This document shows positions 22,567 through 31,887 of a DNA stretch of 64,000 bases, in pieces (position 1 is the stretch's first letter; each line of letters starts with the position of its first letter). The notes below the pieces were generated by a model. That model searched no databases, was not told where the DNA came from, and saw nothing but the letters and a program-made list of their open reading frames with translations. The stretch comes from Leisingera sp. ANG-Vp. GTDB lineage: Bacteria > Pseudomonadota > Alphaproteobacteria > Rhodobacterales > Rhodobacteraceae. The position numbers were made by a program, and so were the translations under genes. The stretch covers positions 1 through 64,000 of the forward strand of contig NZ_JWLD01000016.1 in assembly GCF_000813725.1 (NCBI RefSeq), in the 5' to 3' direction.

Positions 22567-25061
22567 AGCCCGCCCGAGCTGATGGTGCCAAAGGTTGCTT
22601 TGGGCCCCAGCACTGCAGTGCCGCCGCTGGAGGTCACCACTTTGCGTCCCGATTCTTGCACCTCTTCGATCAGCGGCAGGTTCGATCCCATGGCAAAGCC
22701 GCCGTCGTAGGTCAGGCCGAAGATCGGTTCGAACCCATCGCGGAAATACTCTGCCACCACATAAGGACCGGAAGCATCATCGGGCAGCCGGGCGCCGGTG
22801 TAACGGTCGATCTTGATGAAATGGCCGCCTTCCGGCACGTCAAACGGGCCGCCGCCGAATTTCTCGGTCGCCTTGGTCATGAACTGCTGGAACACCGGCC
22901 CGCACATGGTGCCGCCATAGGCGCCCCGCCCCATCGGCCGCGGCTGGTCAAAACCCATGTAGCAGCCCGCCACGATGTTCGACGTAAAGCCCACGAACCA
23001 GACATCGCGCGAATCGTTGGTGGTACCGGTTTTACCCGCCGCCGGAACCGGCAGGTTGATGACGCTGGAAGCAGTGCCGCGGTCCACCACGCCCTTCATC
23101 ATCGACGTGAGCTGATACGCGGTGATCGGGTCCATCACCTGTTCGCGGTCGGTGACAATCCGCGGCGCCTGGCCGGGGATCAGGTTCGGGTCGGCGCAGT
23201 CGACGCAATCGCGGTCGTCATGGCGGTAGATGGTGCGCCCGAACCGGTCCTGCACCCGGTCCACCAGTGTCGGCTGCACCCGCTCGCCGCCATTGGCAAA
23301 CATCGCGTAGGACGCCACCATTTTGTACAGCGTGGTTTCTTCCGCCCCCAGCGAGTTGGCCAGGAAGGCGCCCATATTGTCATAAACACCAAACCGTTCC
23401 GCATAGCCTGCAACCACCGGCATGCCGACCTCCTGCGCCAGGCGGATGGTCATCAGGTTCCGGCTCATTTCGATACCGGTGCGCAAAGGTGTCGGGCCAT
23501 AGAACTTGTTGGTCGAGTTCTTCGGCCGCCACAGGCCCTGGGGCGTGTTGATCTCGATCGGCGCGTCGACCACGATGGTCGCCGGGCTGTAGCCGCTGTC
23601 CAGCGCCGCCGCATAAACAAACGGCTTGAAGCTGGAGCCCGGCTGCCGCAGCGCCTGTGTCGCGCGGTTGAACACCGAATGCTGGTAGGAGAAGCCGCCC
23701 TGCATCGCCAAGACCCGGCCCGAGTTCACATCCATCGCGACAAAGCCGCCCTGCACTTCCGGCACCTGCCGCAGCGACCAGTGGCTGAATTCGCCATTCT
23801 TCTCTTCGGCCCGCACCAGCACCACGTCGCCTCGGCTGATGTTGTCCCTGAAGCTGCCCTTCATCCACTTGATGTCCGAGCGCGGCACAGTCCCGGTGCC
23901 TTCACTGCCTTCGACACCCACGGTCAGGGACTGGTCGCCAACCTCCAGCGCAACGGCCGGATACCACTTGCCGCCCAGATCGATGTCGCGCGACACCTCG
24001 GCAGCTGCCAGCGCCTCGCGCCACGTGGCTTCATCCGCCAGCTGCGCTTCCTCCAGCGCCACACCTGTGCCGCGCCAGATGCCGCGGGAGCGGTCGTACT
24101 TCTGCAAGCCGGTGCGCATCGCCAGCGCCGCCTCGGCCTGCATCTCGTGGTCAATGGTCGCGCGCACGGTAAAGCCGCCGGTAAAGAACTCGCCCTCGCC
24201 GAAGTCCTGGGTCAGCTGGCGGCGGATTTCATCCGTGAAGTAGTCCCGCGGCGGCAGCGCGGTGCGGAAACCCTCGAAGTCGCCGTTCTGCACCGAGCGC
24301 AGCGGCTGGGCCACCTCGACCTCATAGACATCATCCGAGATATACCCGTTCTCGCGCATCTCCCGCAGCACATAATTGCGGCGCGCCAGCAGGCGCTCCT
24401 TGCGGCGCACCGGGTGGTAATCCGACGGCGCCTTGGGCATCGCAGCCAGGGTTGCCGCCTCATGCGGCGCCAGCTCGCCCAGGGTCTTGTTGAAATAGGT
24501 CTGGGCAGCCGCGGTCACCCCATAGGAGTTCTGGCCCAGGAAGATCTCATTGAGATACAGCTCCAGGATCCGTTCCTTGTCGAGCGTCTCCTCCAGCCTT
24601 GTGGCGAGGATGATCTCCTTGATCTTGCGCTCGGCCCGGCGGTCGCCGGACAGAAGGAAGTTCTTCATCACCTGCTGGGTGATGGTCGAAGCGCCGCGCA
24701 CGTTCTTGCCGCGCGATTGCACAGCCTCGATCGCTGCTGCGGCAATACCGCGGGCGTCATAGCCCTTGTGCAGGTAAAAGTTCTTGTCCTCAGCCGAGAT
24801 AAACGCCTGTTTCACCAGATCCGGGATCTCAGCCGATGGGGTGAACAACCGGCGTTCCTTGGCGAACTCGTCAATCAGATGCCCCTCGCCCGAATAGATC
24901 CGGCTGATCGTTGGCGGCTGGTACTGCGCCAGCGATTCATGGCTCGGAAGATCGCGCCCGTAGATCCAGAACACCGCTCCCACGGTCAGCGCCACCATTG
25001 CCACCCCAAGGGTGATGGTGCTGAAGATGGAACCGAAGAAGGAGAGTATGAACCTGAGCAC
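22560..25061 (-). CDS. mrcA: Penicillin-binding protein 1A (class A, bifunctional)
   Basis: A membrane-anchored enzyme that polymerises glycan strands and cross-links the peptides. It has 833 residues: an N-terminal membrane helix (about 5-34), a GT51 transglycosylase domain with catalytic Glu91 in ISAEDKNFYLHKG and the motif GASTITQQVMKN, an inserted OB-like domain at about 330-430 typical of PBP1A, and a transpeptidase domain with Ser476 in SSFK, Ser533-x-Asn535 and Lys677-Thr-Gly. The start is GTG at 25061, preceded by AAAGG. It converges with the RTX gene and shares 7 bp with it. Confidence 0.95.
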   Translation of the reverse strand: MLRFILSFFGSIFSTITLGVAMVALTVGAVFWIYGRDLPSHESLAQYQPPTISRIYSGEGHLIDEFAKERRLFTPSAEIPDLVKQAFISAEDKNFYLHKGYDARGIAAAAIEAVQSRGKNVRGASTITQQVMKNFLLSGDRRAERKIKEIILATRLEETLDKERILELYLNEIFLGQNSYGVTAAAQTYFNKTLGELAPHEAATLAAMPKAPSDYHPVRRKERLLARRNYVLREMRENGYISDDVYEVEVAQPLRSVQNGDFEGFRTALPPRDYFTDEIRRQLTQDFGEGEFFTGGFTVRATIDHEMQAEAALAMRTGLQKYDRSRGIWRGTGVALEEAQLADEATWREALAAAEVSRDIDLGGKWYPAVALEVGDQSLTVGVEGSEGTGTVPRSDIKWMKGSFRDNISRGDVVLVRAEEKNGEFSHWSLRQVPEVQGGFVAMDVNSGRVLAMQGGFSYQHSVFNRATQALRQPGSSFKPFVYAAALDSGYSPATIVVDAPIEINTPQGLWRPKNSTNKFYGPTPLRTGIEMSRNLMTIRLAQEVGMPVVAGYAERFGVYDNMGAFLANSLGAEETTLYKMVASYAMFANGGERVQPTLVDRVQDRFGRTIYRHDDRDCVDCADPNLIPGQAPRIVTDREQVMDPITAYQLTSMMKGVVDRGTASSVINLPVPAAGKTGTTNDSRDVWFVGFTSNIVAGCYMGFDQPRPMGRGAYGGTMCGPVFQQFMTKATEKFGGGPFDVPEGGHFIKIDRYTGARLPDDASGPYVVAEYFRDGFEPIFGLTYDGGFAMGSNLPLIEEVQESGRKVVTSSGGTAVLGPKATFGTISSGGLY

Positions 25062-25191
25062 GGGTTTGGCCTTTCTCGCGAGGTGCCGCCTATATAGGTG
25101 CGGCGGCCCCCGGGGTCAAAACAGGAAACAGCGAATATATGCCGGGCGGGACGGGAGAATCCTAGCACATTTCCCCGCTGCTTGCCGGGTC

Positions 25192-25980
25192 TTACGCAGC
25201 GGGACCGCCGCGTGCATAGTCACAAAACTGGCATTGCTGCAGGGTCAGCCCGTTTCTGCCGTATTCCAGAACTGTCAGTGCAGGCGCCTCGGCGGCGGGC
25301 TGGAAGCTGTCCCAGTCCCATGCAGGCCTTGGCGGCGGTGCCTGGTACAGCACGGATTTTGCAGTGGTAAAGGGAATGCCGCGCACTGTGCCGGAGCAAG
25401 GCCGGTGCACATGGCCCGCCAGAAGATGCAGCACATTGGGATAACCCGCCAGCAGTTCCAGCAGGTCTTCACCGTTCTGCAGGTTGTCGGGGTCCAGCAT
25501 CGGCAGCCCCAGCTTCATAGGCGGGTGATGCATCGCCGCAATTGCGGGCCGCCCGCCCAGAGCTTCCAGCTCCGCTTGCAGCCAGCCCATGCGATCCGGG
25601 CACAGAACCCCCGCACCCTCTCCCGGAACCAGCGTGTCCAGACAAAGCACGGCGAGATCCCCAAAGTCCGCCCGGTACTGAACAAAGCCCGCCATAGCCC
25701 CCTCCGGCAACGGCAGAACCTCACGCAAAGCGGTGCGGTCGTCATGATTTCCCGTCAGCGGCAGCACCGGCATTGGCAATTCGTTAAGAAACTCTTGCAA
25801 CGCGTTGTAATTATTAACGGTTCCGGTTTCCACAAGGTCACCGGTAATCAGGCAGGCGGCAGCCTCAGCATGGTGCTCGGCGACAAAATCCACCGCGGCC
25901 TGCAGCCGCTTCCGGGGGTCATGGCCCAGCACCAGCCCCTCTGCTTCGAAATGCAGATCGGACATCCAGATCAGTTTCAT
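25192..25980 (-). CDS. Metallophosphoesterase, CpdA/Icc-like
   Basis: A 262-residue calcineurin-like phosphoesterase with all metal-site motifs: Asp8 and His10 in SDLHFE, Asp48 in GDLVETG, Asn78-His79 in GNHDD, His151 in MHHPP, and His190/His192 in GHVHRP. This is the arrangement of class III cyclic-nucleotide phosphodiesterases such as CpdA, so 3',5'-cAMP is a fair guess at the substrate, but the family also hydrolyses other phosphodiesters. It starts 9 bp after the amidase gene ends, so the two are probably cotranscribed. Confidence 0.88.
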   Translation of the reverse strand: MKLIWMSDLHFEAEGLVLGHDPRKRLQAAVDFVAEHHAEAAACLITGDLVETGTVNNYNALQEFLNELPMPVLPLTGNHDDRTALREVLPLPEGAMAGFVQYRADFGDLAVLCLDTLVPGEGAGVLCPDRMGWLQAELEALGGRPAIAAMHHPPMKLGLPMLDPDNLQNGEDLLELLAGYPNVLHLLAGHVHRPCSGTVRGIPFTTAKSVLYQAPPPRPAWDWDSFQPAAEAPALTVLEYGRNGLTLQQCQFCDYARGGPAA

Positions 25981-25989
25981 AGCCGCCCC

Positions 25990-27219
25990 CTACTGCCGCA
26001 CCAGTGCCCGGCGCGCGTCATCTTCGATACGCCAGGCAATCAGCCCGTTCAGAATCCCGCGCGCCGCCTTGGCACGCCATTCCGGGTCGACCAGATTCTC
26101 AAGATCCCGCTTGCTGGACAGAAAGCCGATCTCCACCAGAACCGAAGGGATATCCGCGGACTTCAGCACCGAGAACCCGGCAGACCTCAGCGGCCGGTTG
26201 TTGACCGGCCCGCCCTGTTTGCGCAGCCCGTCAATCAAGGCCGCCGCCAGCGCATCGGTCCGCGGCTGGGTTTCCTGCCGCGCCAGATCCAGCATCACGC
26301 CGGTCACCCGGTCATCCGCTTCGCTAAGGTCGGTGCCCGACAGCAGATCCCCGCGCAGATGCCGCTCTGCCAGCTTCTCGGAGGCGACATCCGAAGCTTC
26401 CTTGGAAAGCGTATACACGGTCGAGCCATGCGCCCGGCCCTCGGAGATCGTATCCGCGTGCAGCGAAATGAACACATCCGCCCCTGCCTGATGCGCCAGC
26501 GCAATGCGGCGCTCCAGCGAAACGAAGTAGTCGTCATCCCGGGTCATCTGCACGGTGAACTGGCCCGAGCGGATCAGCACCTCGCCCAGCTCCCTCGCAA
26601 ACTGCAGCATCAGGTGTTTCTCGACCACATGGCCGCTGTGGTGGTCCCGCTCAGCACCCGGATCAATGCCGCCATGGCCCGGGTCCAGCATTACCAGCAA
26701 AGGCGCGTTCTCGTCCCGCTCCCCGCGGCCCTGCACGGCTTCCGGAGCGGGCAAGTCCCAGCGCGGATCCTTCGGAGCCCCGGCCTTGGCGGCAAATTCC
26801 TCGTCGCTGGCCGGCTCCAGCAAAACCGACAGACGGGCCGCAGCAGTCACCTGATCCACCGTCATCGCGGCCTGGGACACCTGCATCGGTGCAGTCAGTT
26901 CCAGAACCAGCCGCGACCAGCCTGGCACATAGGTGCCGAACTGCGCGGCGGAAACCTGACCGCCCTGCAACAGCGCCTCCGGCGTCAGCCCGGTCCAATC
27001 CACTTCCTGAAAGTCCAGCACCAGACGCGGCGGTCCGTCCAGGGTGAACAGCCGGAACGGCACACCTTGGCTGAGGCCAAGCGTGACTTCCGCCCCCTGC
27101 CCGGCATCAGTGACCCGGCTGGTTTCCTCGTCGATGCGGGCAAGGCCGCTGAACCCCTGAGCCCAGGCGCCCGCGGCCAGCATCCAGATCAATGCGGTAA
27201 ATTTGAACAGTCTGCCCAT
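25990..27219 (-). CDS. N-acetylmuramoyl-L-alanine amidase (AmiC type)
   Basis: A periplasmic zinc amidase that cuts the peptide from muramic acid, used for daughter-cell separation. It has 409 residues: a signal peptide (cleaved near WAQGF, residue 21), an AMIN domain at about 40-135 that targets the septum, and an Amidase_3 domain at about 175-395 with zinc ligands His182 (DPGHGG), Glu200 and His254 (SLHAD), and catalytic Glu363 (LVEIGF). The sequence between the ligands, about 265-310, could be the regulatory helix that is displaced by EnvC-like activators. The gene is followed within 9 bp by the phosphoesterase gene. Confidence 0.93.
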   Translation of the reverse strand: MGRLFKFTALIWMLAAGAWAQGFSGLARIDEETSRVTDAGQGAEVTLGLSQGVPFRLFTLDGPPRLVLDFQEVDWTGLTPEALLQGGQVSAAQFGTYVPGWSRLVLELTAPMQVSQAAMTVDQVTAAARLSVLLEPASDEEFAAKAGAPKDPRWDLPAPEAVQGRGERDENAPLLVMLDPGHGGIDPGAERDHHSGHVVEKHLMLQFARELGEVLIRSGQFTVQMTRDDDYFVSLERRIALAHQAGADVFISLHADTISEGRAHGSTVYTLSKEASDVASEKLAERHLRGDLLSGTDLSEADDRVTGVMLDLARQETQPRTDALAAALIDGLRKQGGPVNNRPLRSAGFSVLKSADIPSVLVEIGFLSSKRDLENLVDPEWRAKAARGILNGLIAWRIEDDARRALVRQ

Positions 27220-27289
27220 GCCACGCCTCTTGGTCTTTTGGCGGGCAGACTATGCAATTTGCGCGGCATTGAAAATCCGCCTTCTGCGC

Positions 27290-28435
27290 TCAGCCGCGCT
27301 CTGCCATGAACCGCTCCAGCCGCGCCAGGCCTTCCTCGATATCGGCAGTGGAACGCGCATAGGAGAACCGCAGCGTGGTGGCGCCGCGGACGGGATCGAA
27401 GTCCAGCCCAGGGGTCACCGCGACCCCAGCCTTTTCAAGGATTTCCGCGGCAAAGCTGCGGCTGTCTGCGGTCAGGTCCGAGACATCGGCATAGACGTAA
27501 AACGCCCCGTCCGGCGGCGCGATCCTGCTGAACCCGGCTTTCGGCAGGCCATCCAGCATCAACTGGCGGTTTTTTGCGTAAACAGCCAGATTCTCCCGCA
27601 GCTCGTCCTCGCAGTCCATCGCCGCCAGCGCCGCAACCTGGCTCGCGTGCGGCGCGCAGATGAACATGTTCTGGGCGATACGCTCCACCACCCGCACGTG
27701 ATCCTCCGGCACCACCATCCAGCCGACCCGCCAGCCGGTCATCGAGAAGAACTTGGAGAATGAGTTGATGACGTAGCACTCATCCGTCAGCTCCAGCGCG
27801 GTGACCGCCTTCGCCTCGTACTCCAGCCCGTGATAGATCTCGTCGGAGATAAAGCTGGCGCCCTCGCCCCGTGCCGCGTCGATCAGCGCGCCCATCGCCG
27901 CATGATCCAGCATGGTGCCGGTGGGGTTGGCAGGCGAGGCCACCATCAAACCTGCCAGGTCCTGCCCCTTCAGATCCGCCGCCACCGGCTGCAGCCGGTT
28001 TTCCGGGGCAGTCTGGATATCAACGGGCGTCAGCCCCAGCGCCTTCAGGATCTGCCGGTAAGAGGGATAGCCCGGCGCCCCGATCCCAACCCGGTCGCCG
28101 CTGTCAAACAGCGCCGTGAAGCTCAGCAGGAAGGCGCCCGAAGAACCTGGCGTCACAATTACCCGCTCCGGGTTTAGATCGACGTTGTACCATTCGCCAT
28201 ACATCTGCGCGATGCGCTTGCGCAGGGCGGGCAAACCCAGGGCCACCGTATACCCCAGCGCATTGCCCTCCAGCGATGACGCCAGCGCCTTCAGCGCCCC
28301 CGAAGGCGCTCCGGTCGAGGGCTGCCCTACCTCCATGTGGATGACGTGGCGTCCGGCTTCTTCGGCCTTGCGGGCAGCCTCCATCACATCCATCACAATG
28401 AAGGGATCGACCTCTGACCGGGTTGAGTTTCGCAT
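27290..28435 (-). CDS. PLP-dependent aminotransferase (class I/II)
   Basis: A 381-residue fold-type I aminotransferase. Seen: Asn170 in SPANPTG, Asp198 and Tyr201 in SDEIYHG, the cofactor Lys228 in SFSKFFSMTGWRVGW, and a C-terminal Arg in LRFSYAR that would hold the substrate carboxylate. Its sequence is closest to the general aspartate/aromatic group, but the substrate cannot be told. The ATG at 28435 follows GGGAGATCAGC; the frame runs on to 28678 but that part overlaps the M48 gene. Only 22 bp separate its start codon from that of the divergent M48 protease gene, so each promoter must lie inside or close to the other gene. Confidence 0.9.
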   Translation of the reverse strand: MRNSTRSEVDPFIVMDVMEAARKAEEAGRHVIHMEVGQPSTGAPSGALKALASSLEGNALGYTVALGLPALRKRIAQMYGEWYNVDLNPERVIVTPGSSGAFLLSFTALFDSGDRVGIGAPGYPSYRQILKALGLTPVDIQTAPENRLQPVAADLKGQDLAGLMVASPANPTGTMLDHAAMGALIDAARGEGASFISDEIYHGLEYEAKAVTALELTDECYVINSFSKFFSMTGWRVGWMVVPEDHVRVVERIAQNMFICAPHASQVAALAAMDCEDELRENLAVYAKNRQLMLDGLPKAGFSRIAPPDGAFYVYADVSDLTADSRSFAAEILEKAGVAVTPGLDFDPVRGATTLRFSYARSTADIEEGLARLERFMAERG

Positions 28436-28457
28436 GCTGATCTCCCATGGTGCGCGC

Positions 28458-29816
28458 ATGAGTTTTGACCGTTTCTTCCGGCTGGCGTCAATCCCGGCTC
28501 TTTTGCTTTGCGCGCTGTTCACATTTGCGGCCGGCGCAGCGCAGTCGGCGTCGATCTCTCTGCTGCGCGATGCGGATATCGAACACGGGCTGAACAAACT
28601 GGCAGCACCTGTTCTGCGGGCCGCGGGCCTCAACGCAAACCGGGTCCGGATCCTGCTGGTGAACGATTCGTCCTTCAACGCGTTTGTTGTCGATTCCCGA
28701 ACAATTTTCGTCCATTACGGGCTGATCCTGAAGGTCACCAGCCCCGAGATGCTGCAGGCGGTGATCGCCCATGAATCCGCCCATATCACCAACGGCCACC
28801 TGGCCCGGCGGATGCAAAACCTGAGGTCAGCCAACAGTGCTGCGGGACTTGGCGTGGCGCTGGCGGTGCTGGCTGCGGCGGCGGGCGGCAGCGAGGCAGC
28901 TGGCGGTATCGCCATCGGCACGCAGAACTCCGCCCTGCGCGGCTTCCTGGCCCATACCCGCGCCGAGGAAAGCTCTGCCGACCGCTCAGCCGCGGATTAC
29001 CTGAACCGCGCCGGCATCAGCCCGCAAGGCCTGGTCGATCTGCACCGCGCCTTTGCCGGCCAGGAAGTGCTGAGCACATCCAGCCAGGACCCTTATTCCC
29101 GCTCCCATCCGCTCAGCCGCGACCGCATCCGCGCCGCCCAGGCCTATCTGGCAGCGCACGGCGACAGGGGGCAGCCCAACAGCGAGGCGCAATACTGGTT
29201 TGCCCGGGTGCGCGGCAAGCTCTCTGCCTTTACCCGGGCGCCGAAATGGACCCTGCGGCGGGTGCGTGAAGAACAATACAAAGATGTGCGTCTGATGCGG
29301 GAGGCCGCCGCCTACCACCGCCAGAGAAACCTGAAGAAGGCGCTGCGGGCGATGAACGGCGCACTGGCCATCCGCCCCTCCGATCCCTTTTATCACGAGA
29401 TGAAGGGGCAGATCCTGATCGAGAACCGCCAGTGGAGCGCTGCCCTGGCAGCCTATGGCAAGGCGGTCAGCCTGGCCCCCCGCGATCCGCTGATCCTGAC
29501 GGGCTACGGCCGGGCGCAGCTCGCTGCGGGCCAGCCAAAGGCAGCGCTCAAGACTATGGAAAAGGCCCGCGCCATCGATTTCCGCAACACGGTTCTGCTG
29601 CGCGACATGTCGCTGGCCTATGCCAAAACCGGACAGCGCGGGCTGGCCTCGCTGGTCACGGCCGAACGCTATGCCCTGCAAGGGCGTCTGAATGACGCCG
29701 GAATTCATGCCAAACGGGCCGTTGCCCTGCTGCCCGCGGGCTCTCCTGCTGCGCGCCGCGCGCAGGACGTGCTGACGGCCTATGAACAAGCTGAGAAAAG
29801 GAAAAGACGAAAATGA
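28458..29816 (+). CDS. Periplasmic M48 metalloprotease with TPR repeats (BepA/LoiP-like)
   Basis: A 452-residue exported zinc protease. It has a signal peptide (1-30, cleaved near AAQSAS), an M48 domain with His105-Glu106-x-x-His109 in AHESAHITNGH and the third ligand Glu171 in ESSADRSA, followed by tetratricopeptide repeats from about 280 to 430. This layout matches BepA-type proteases that check outer-membrane protein assembly. The ATG at 28458 lacks a good ribosome binding site; an in-frame ATG at 28434 would overlap the divergent gene. It shares 4 bp with the DsbA-like gene downstream, so the two form an envelope-quality-control operon. Confidence 0.9.
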   Translation: MSFDRFFRLASIPALLLCALFTFAAGAAQSASISLLRDADIEHGLNKLAAPVLRAAGLNANRVRILLVNDSSFNAFVVDSRTIFVHYGLILKVTSPEMLQAVIAHESAHITNGHLARRMQNLRSANSAAGLGVALAVLAAAAGGSEAAGGIAIGTQNSALRGFLAHTRAEESSADRSAADYLNRAGISPQGLVDLHRAFAGQEVLSTSSQDPYSRSHPLSRDRIRAAQAYLAAHGDRGQPNSEAQYWFARVRGKLSAFTRAPKWTLRRVREEQYKDVRLMREAAAYHRQRNLKKALRAMNGALAIRPSDPFYHEMKGQILIENRQWSAALAAYGKAVSLAPRDPLILTGYGRAQLAAGQPKAALKTMEKARAIDFRNTVLLRDMSLAYAKTGQRGLASLVTAERYALQGRLNDAGIHAKRAVALLPAGSPAARRAQDVLTAYEQAEKRKRRK

Positions 29817-30577
29817 AGCCTTTCACCCGCGCAGCCGCTGCCGCGGCCACTGCCCTCGCGCTGCTGAGCGCTCCGGCGCAGGCCTTTGACATCAGCAGCA
29901 TGACCGATGCCGAGCGCGAGGCCTTTGGCAAGGAGGTGCGCGAATACATCCTCGCCAACCCGGAGCTGATCCTGGAAGCGGTGGATCTGCTGGAACAGCG
30001 CCAGCAGCAGGCCGAGGCAGCGCGGGACGATGTGCTGGTTGCCGACAATCTGGAAGAGCTGCAGAACGACGGCTATTCCTGGGTGGGCGGCAATCCGGAT
30101 GGCGACATCACCCTGGTCGAATTCATGGACTACCGCTGCGGCTATTGCCGCCGGGCCGCGCCGGAAGTGGCCAAGCTGTTGGAAAGCGACGGCAACATCC
30201 GCCTGGTGATCAAGGAATTCCCGATCCTGGGCGAGGCTTCGGTGCTGTCTTCGCGCTTTGCGGTGGCGGCCAAGCATGTTGCCGGGGACGACGCCTACAA
30301 GCAGGTGCATGACGCGCTGATCGACTTCGGGGCTGAGCCGAATGACGTCGCCCTGCGCCGTCTGGCCGATGGGCTGGGCCTGGATGCCGAAGCGATCTTT
30401 GCCAGGATGGACAGCGAAGAAGTTACTGCCGAGCTGCGCCAGACCCGGGCCCTGGCCCAGCGGATGGCAATCTCCGGCACGCCGACCTTTGTGCTGGGCA
30501 ACGAGTTGCTGCGCGGCTACCTGCCCGCCGATCAGATGGAGATCATGGTTGCCGAGATCCGCGACCAGCGCAGCTGA
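29813..30577 (+). CDS. DsbA-family thiol oxidoreductase
   Basis: A 254-residue periplasmic thioredoxin-fold protein with a signal peptide (1-24, APAQA/FD), an N-terminal helical segment at about 25-75 typical of the ScsC/Com1-like DsbA group, the active site Cys109-Gly-Tyr-Cys112 in DYRCGYCRRAAPE and a cis-Pro loop SGTPTFV. The CGYC site suggests isomerase or oxidase activity; which is not decided by sequence. The N-terminal helices could mediate oligomerisation. The start overlaps the M48 gene by 4 bp (ATGA). Confidence 0.92.
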   Translation: MKPFTRAAAAAATALALLSAPAQAFDISSMTDAEREAFGKEVREYILANPELILEAVDLLEQRQQQAEAARDDVLVADNLEELQNDGYSWVGGNPDGDITLVEFMDYRCGYCRRAAPEVAKLLESDGNIRLVIKEFPILGEASVLSSRFAVAAKHVAGDDAYKQVHDALIDFGAEPNDVALRRLADGLGLDAEAIFARMDSEEVTAELRQTRALAQRMAISGTPTFVLGNELLRGYLPADQMEIMVAEIRDQRS

Positions 30578-30596
30578 CAGGCTGGATTGAACCAGT

Positions 30597-30650
30597 GGAG
30601 CCGGGGCGCTGCCCCGGACCCCGGGGTATTTTAGACCAGAAAGAAGCTGC
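30597..30650 (-). repeat. Dispersed intergenic repeat, copy 2 (inverted)
   Basis: On the minus strand the block reads CTTCTTTCTGGTC, then an AAAATACCCCGGGG core, then GGGGCAGCGCCCC. It matches the copies at 2579 and 55618. Its GC-rich part, CCGGGGC-GCT-GCCCCGG (30601-30617), forms a hairpin that may terminate the M48-DsbA transcript. Confidence 0.65.
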
Positions 30651-30667
30651 AGGGAGCTTGCGGCTCC

Positions 30668-31789
30668 CTACTCCGCCGCGTCCTGGGCCGCCTCGATCTG
30701 GGCGGCCTTCTTTTCCACCTCTTCGACGATGTGGTCGACCATCTGCTCGTTGGACATCTTGTGGCTGGCCTTGCCGGCCAGATAGACCATGCCGGAGCCC
30801 GCACCGCCGCCGGTGAAACCGACATCGGTCATCAGCGCCTCGCCCGGGCCGTTCACAACGCAGCCGATAATCGAGAGGCTCATCGGTGTTTTCACGTGCT
30901 CCAGACGCTTCTCCAGGGTTTCCACCGTCCTGATCACGTCAAAGCCCTGCCGCGCGCAGCTGGGGCAGGAGATGATGTTGACACCGCGGTGGCGCAGGCC
31001 GAGGGATTTGAGGATTTCAAAGCCCACCTTCACCTCTTCCACCGGGTCGGCTGAGAGGCTGACGCGCAGGGTATCGCCGATGCCCATCCACAGCAGCTGT
31101 CCCAGCCCGATCGCCGATTTGATGGTGCCGGAGACAAAGCCGCCCGCCTCGGTGATCCCCAAATGGATCGGCGCGTCAGTGGCTTCTGCCAGCTGCTGGT
31201 AGGCAGCAGCGGACATGAAGACGTCAGACGCCTTTACCGAAATCTTGAACTCGTGGAAGTCGTGGTCCTGCAGGATACGGATGTGGTCGAGGCCCGATTC
31301 CACCATCGCCTCCGGGCAGGGCTCGCCGTATTTGTCCAAGAGATGCTTTTCCAGCGAGCCTGCATTGACGCCGATGCGGATCGAGCAATTGTGGTCGCGG
31401 GCCGCCCTGATCACTTCGGCCACGCGTTTTTCATCGCCGATGTTGCCGGGGTTGATGCGCAGACAGGCCGCCCCTGCTTCAGCCGCCTCAATCCCGCGTT
31501 TGTAGTGGAAATGAATGTCGGCGACGATCGGCACCGGGCTTTCGCGCACGATCTCCTTCAGCGCTTTCGACGAGGCCTCATCCGGCACCGAGATCCGAAC
31601 CAGGTCGGCCCCCGCCTCTGCCGCGGCTTGAACCTGGGCCACAGTTGCCGCCACATCGGTGGTCAGCGTATTGGTCATGGTCTGCACCGCAATCGGGGCA
31701 TCGCCGCCAATGGCGACATTGCCCACATGGATCTGGCGGCTTTTGCGGCGCTCGATATGGCGCCAGGGGCGGATGTGGTTCATCGACAT
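30668..31789 (-). CDS. ispG: 4-hydroxy-3-methylbut-2-en-1-yl diphosphate synthase (flavodoxin)
   Basis: A 4Fe-4S enzyme that converts MEcPP to HMBPP in the non-mevalonate isoprenoid pathway. It has 373 residues: a TIM-barrel domain (about 20-255) and a C-terminal domain with three cluster cysteines Cys275 and Cys278 (SCPSCAR) and Cys310 (GCVVNGPGE) plus the fourth ligand Glu317. The N-terminal motif [14 protein letters not shown] is standard. The start is ATG at 31789, with another Met two codons later. It stands alone between the DsbA-like and RodZ-like genes. Its cluster would depend on the Fe-S assembly proteins, two of which are encoded at 52-55 kb. Confidence 0.96.
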   Translation of the reverse strand: MSMNHIRPWRHIERRKSRQIHVGNVAIGGDAPIAVQTMTNTLTTDVAATVAQVQAAAEAGADLVRISVPDEASSKALKEIVRESPVPIVADIHFHYKRGIEAAEAGAACLRINPGNIGDEKRVAEVIRAARDHNCSIRIGVNAGSLEKHLLDKYGEPCPEAMVESGLDHIRILQDHDFHEFKISVKASDVFMSAAAYQQLAEATDAPIHLGITEAGGFVSGTIKSAIGLGQLLWMGIGDTLRVSLSADPVEEVKVGFEILKSLGLRHRGVNIISCPSCARQGFDVIRTVETLEKRLEHVKTPMSLSIIGCVVNGPGEALMTDVGFTGGGAGSGMVYLAGKASHKMSNEQMVDHIVEEVEKKAAQIEAAQDAAE

Positions 31790-31887
31790 GAAGCGGGTGT
31801 CCCGGCTGGATCCTGTTAGCAGCTAGATACGCGCTGGCAGGCCCCGCTGCAATGGCAGCCGGCCGCTTTGCCCGGTTTCACAGGGTG

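Noticed and set aside
22656-25097. An 813-codon plus-strand frame opposite PBP1A
   Set aside because: Shadow of the penicillin-binding protein gene; no start signal and no recognisable domain.
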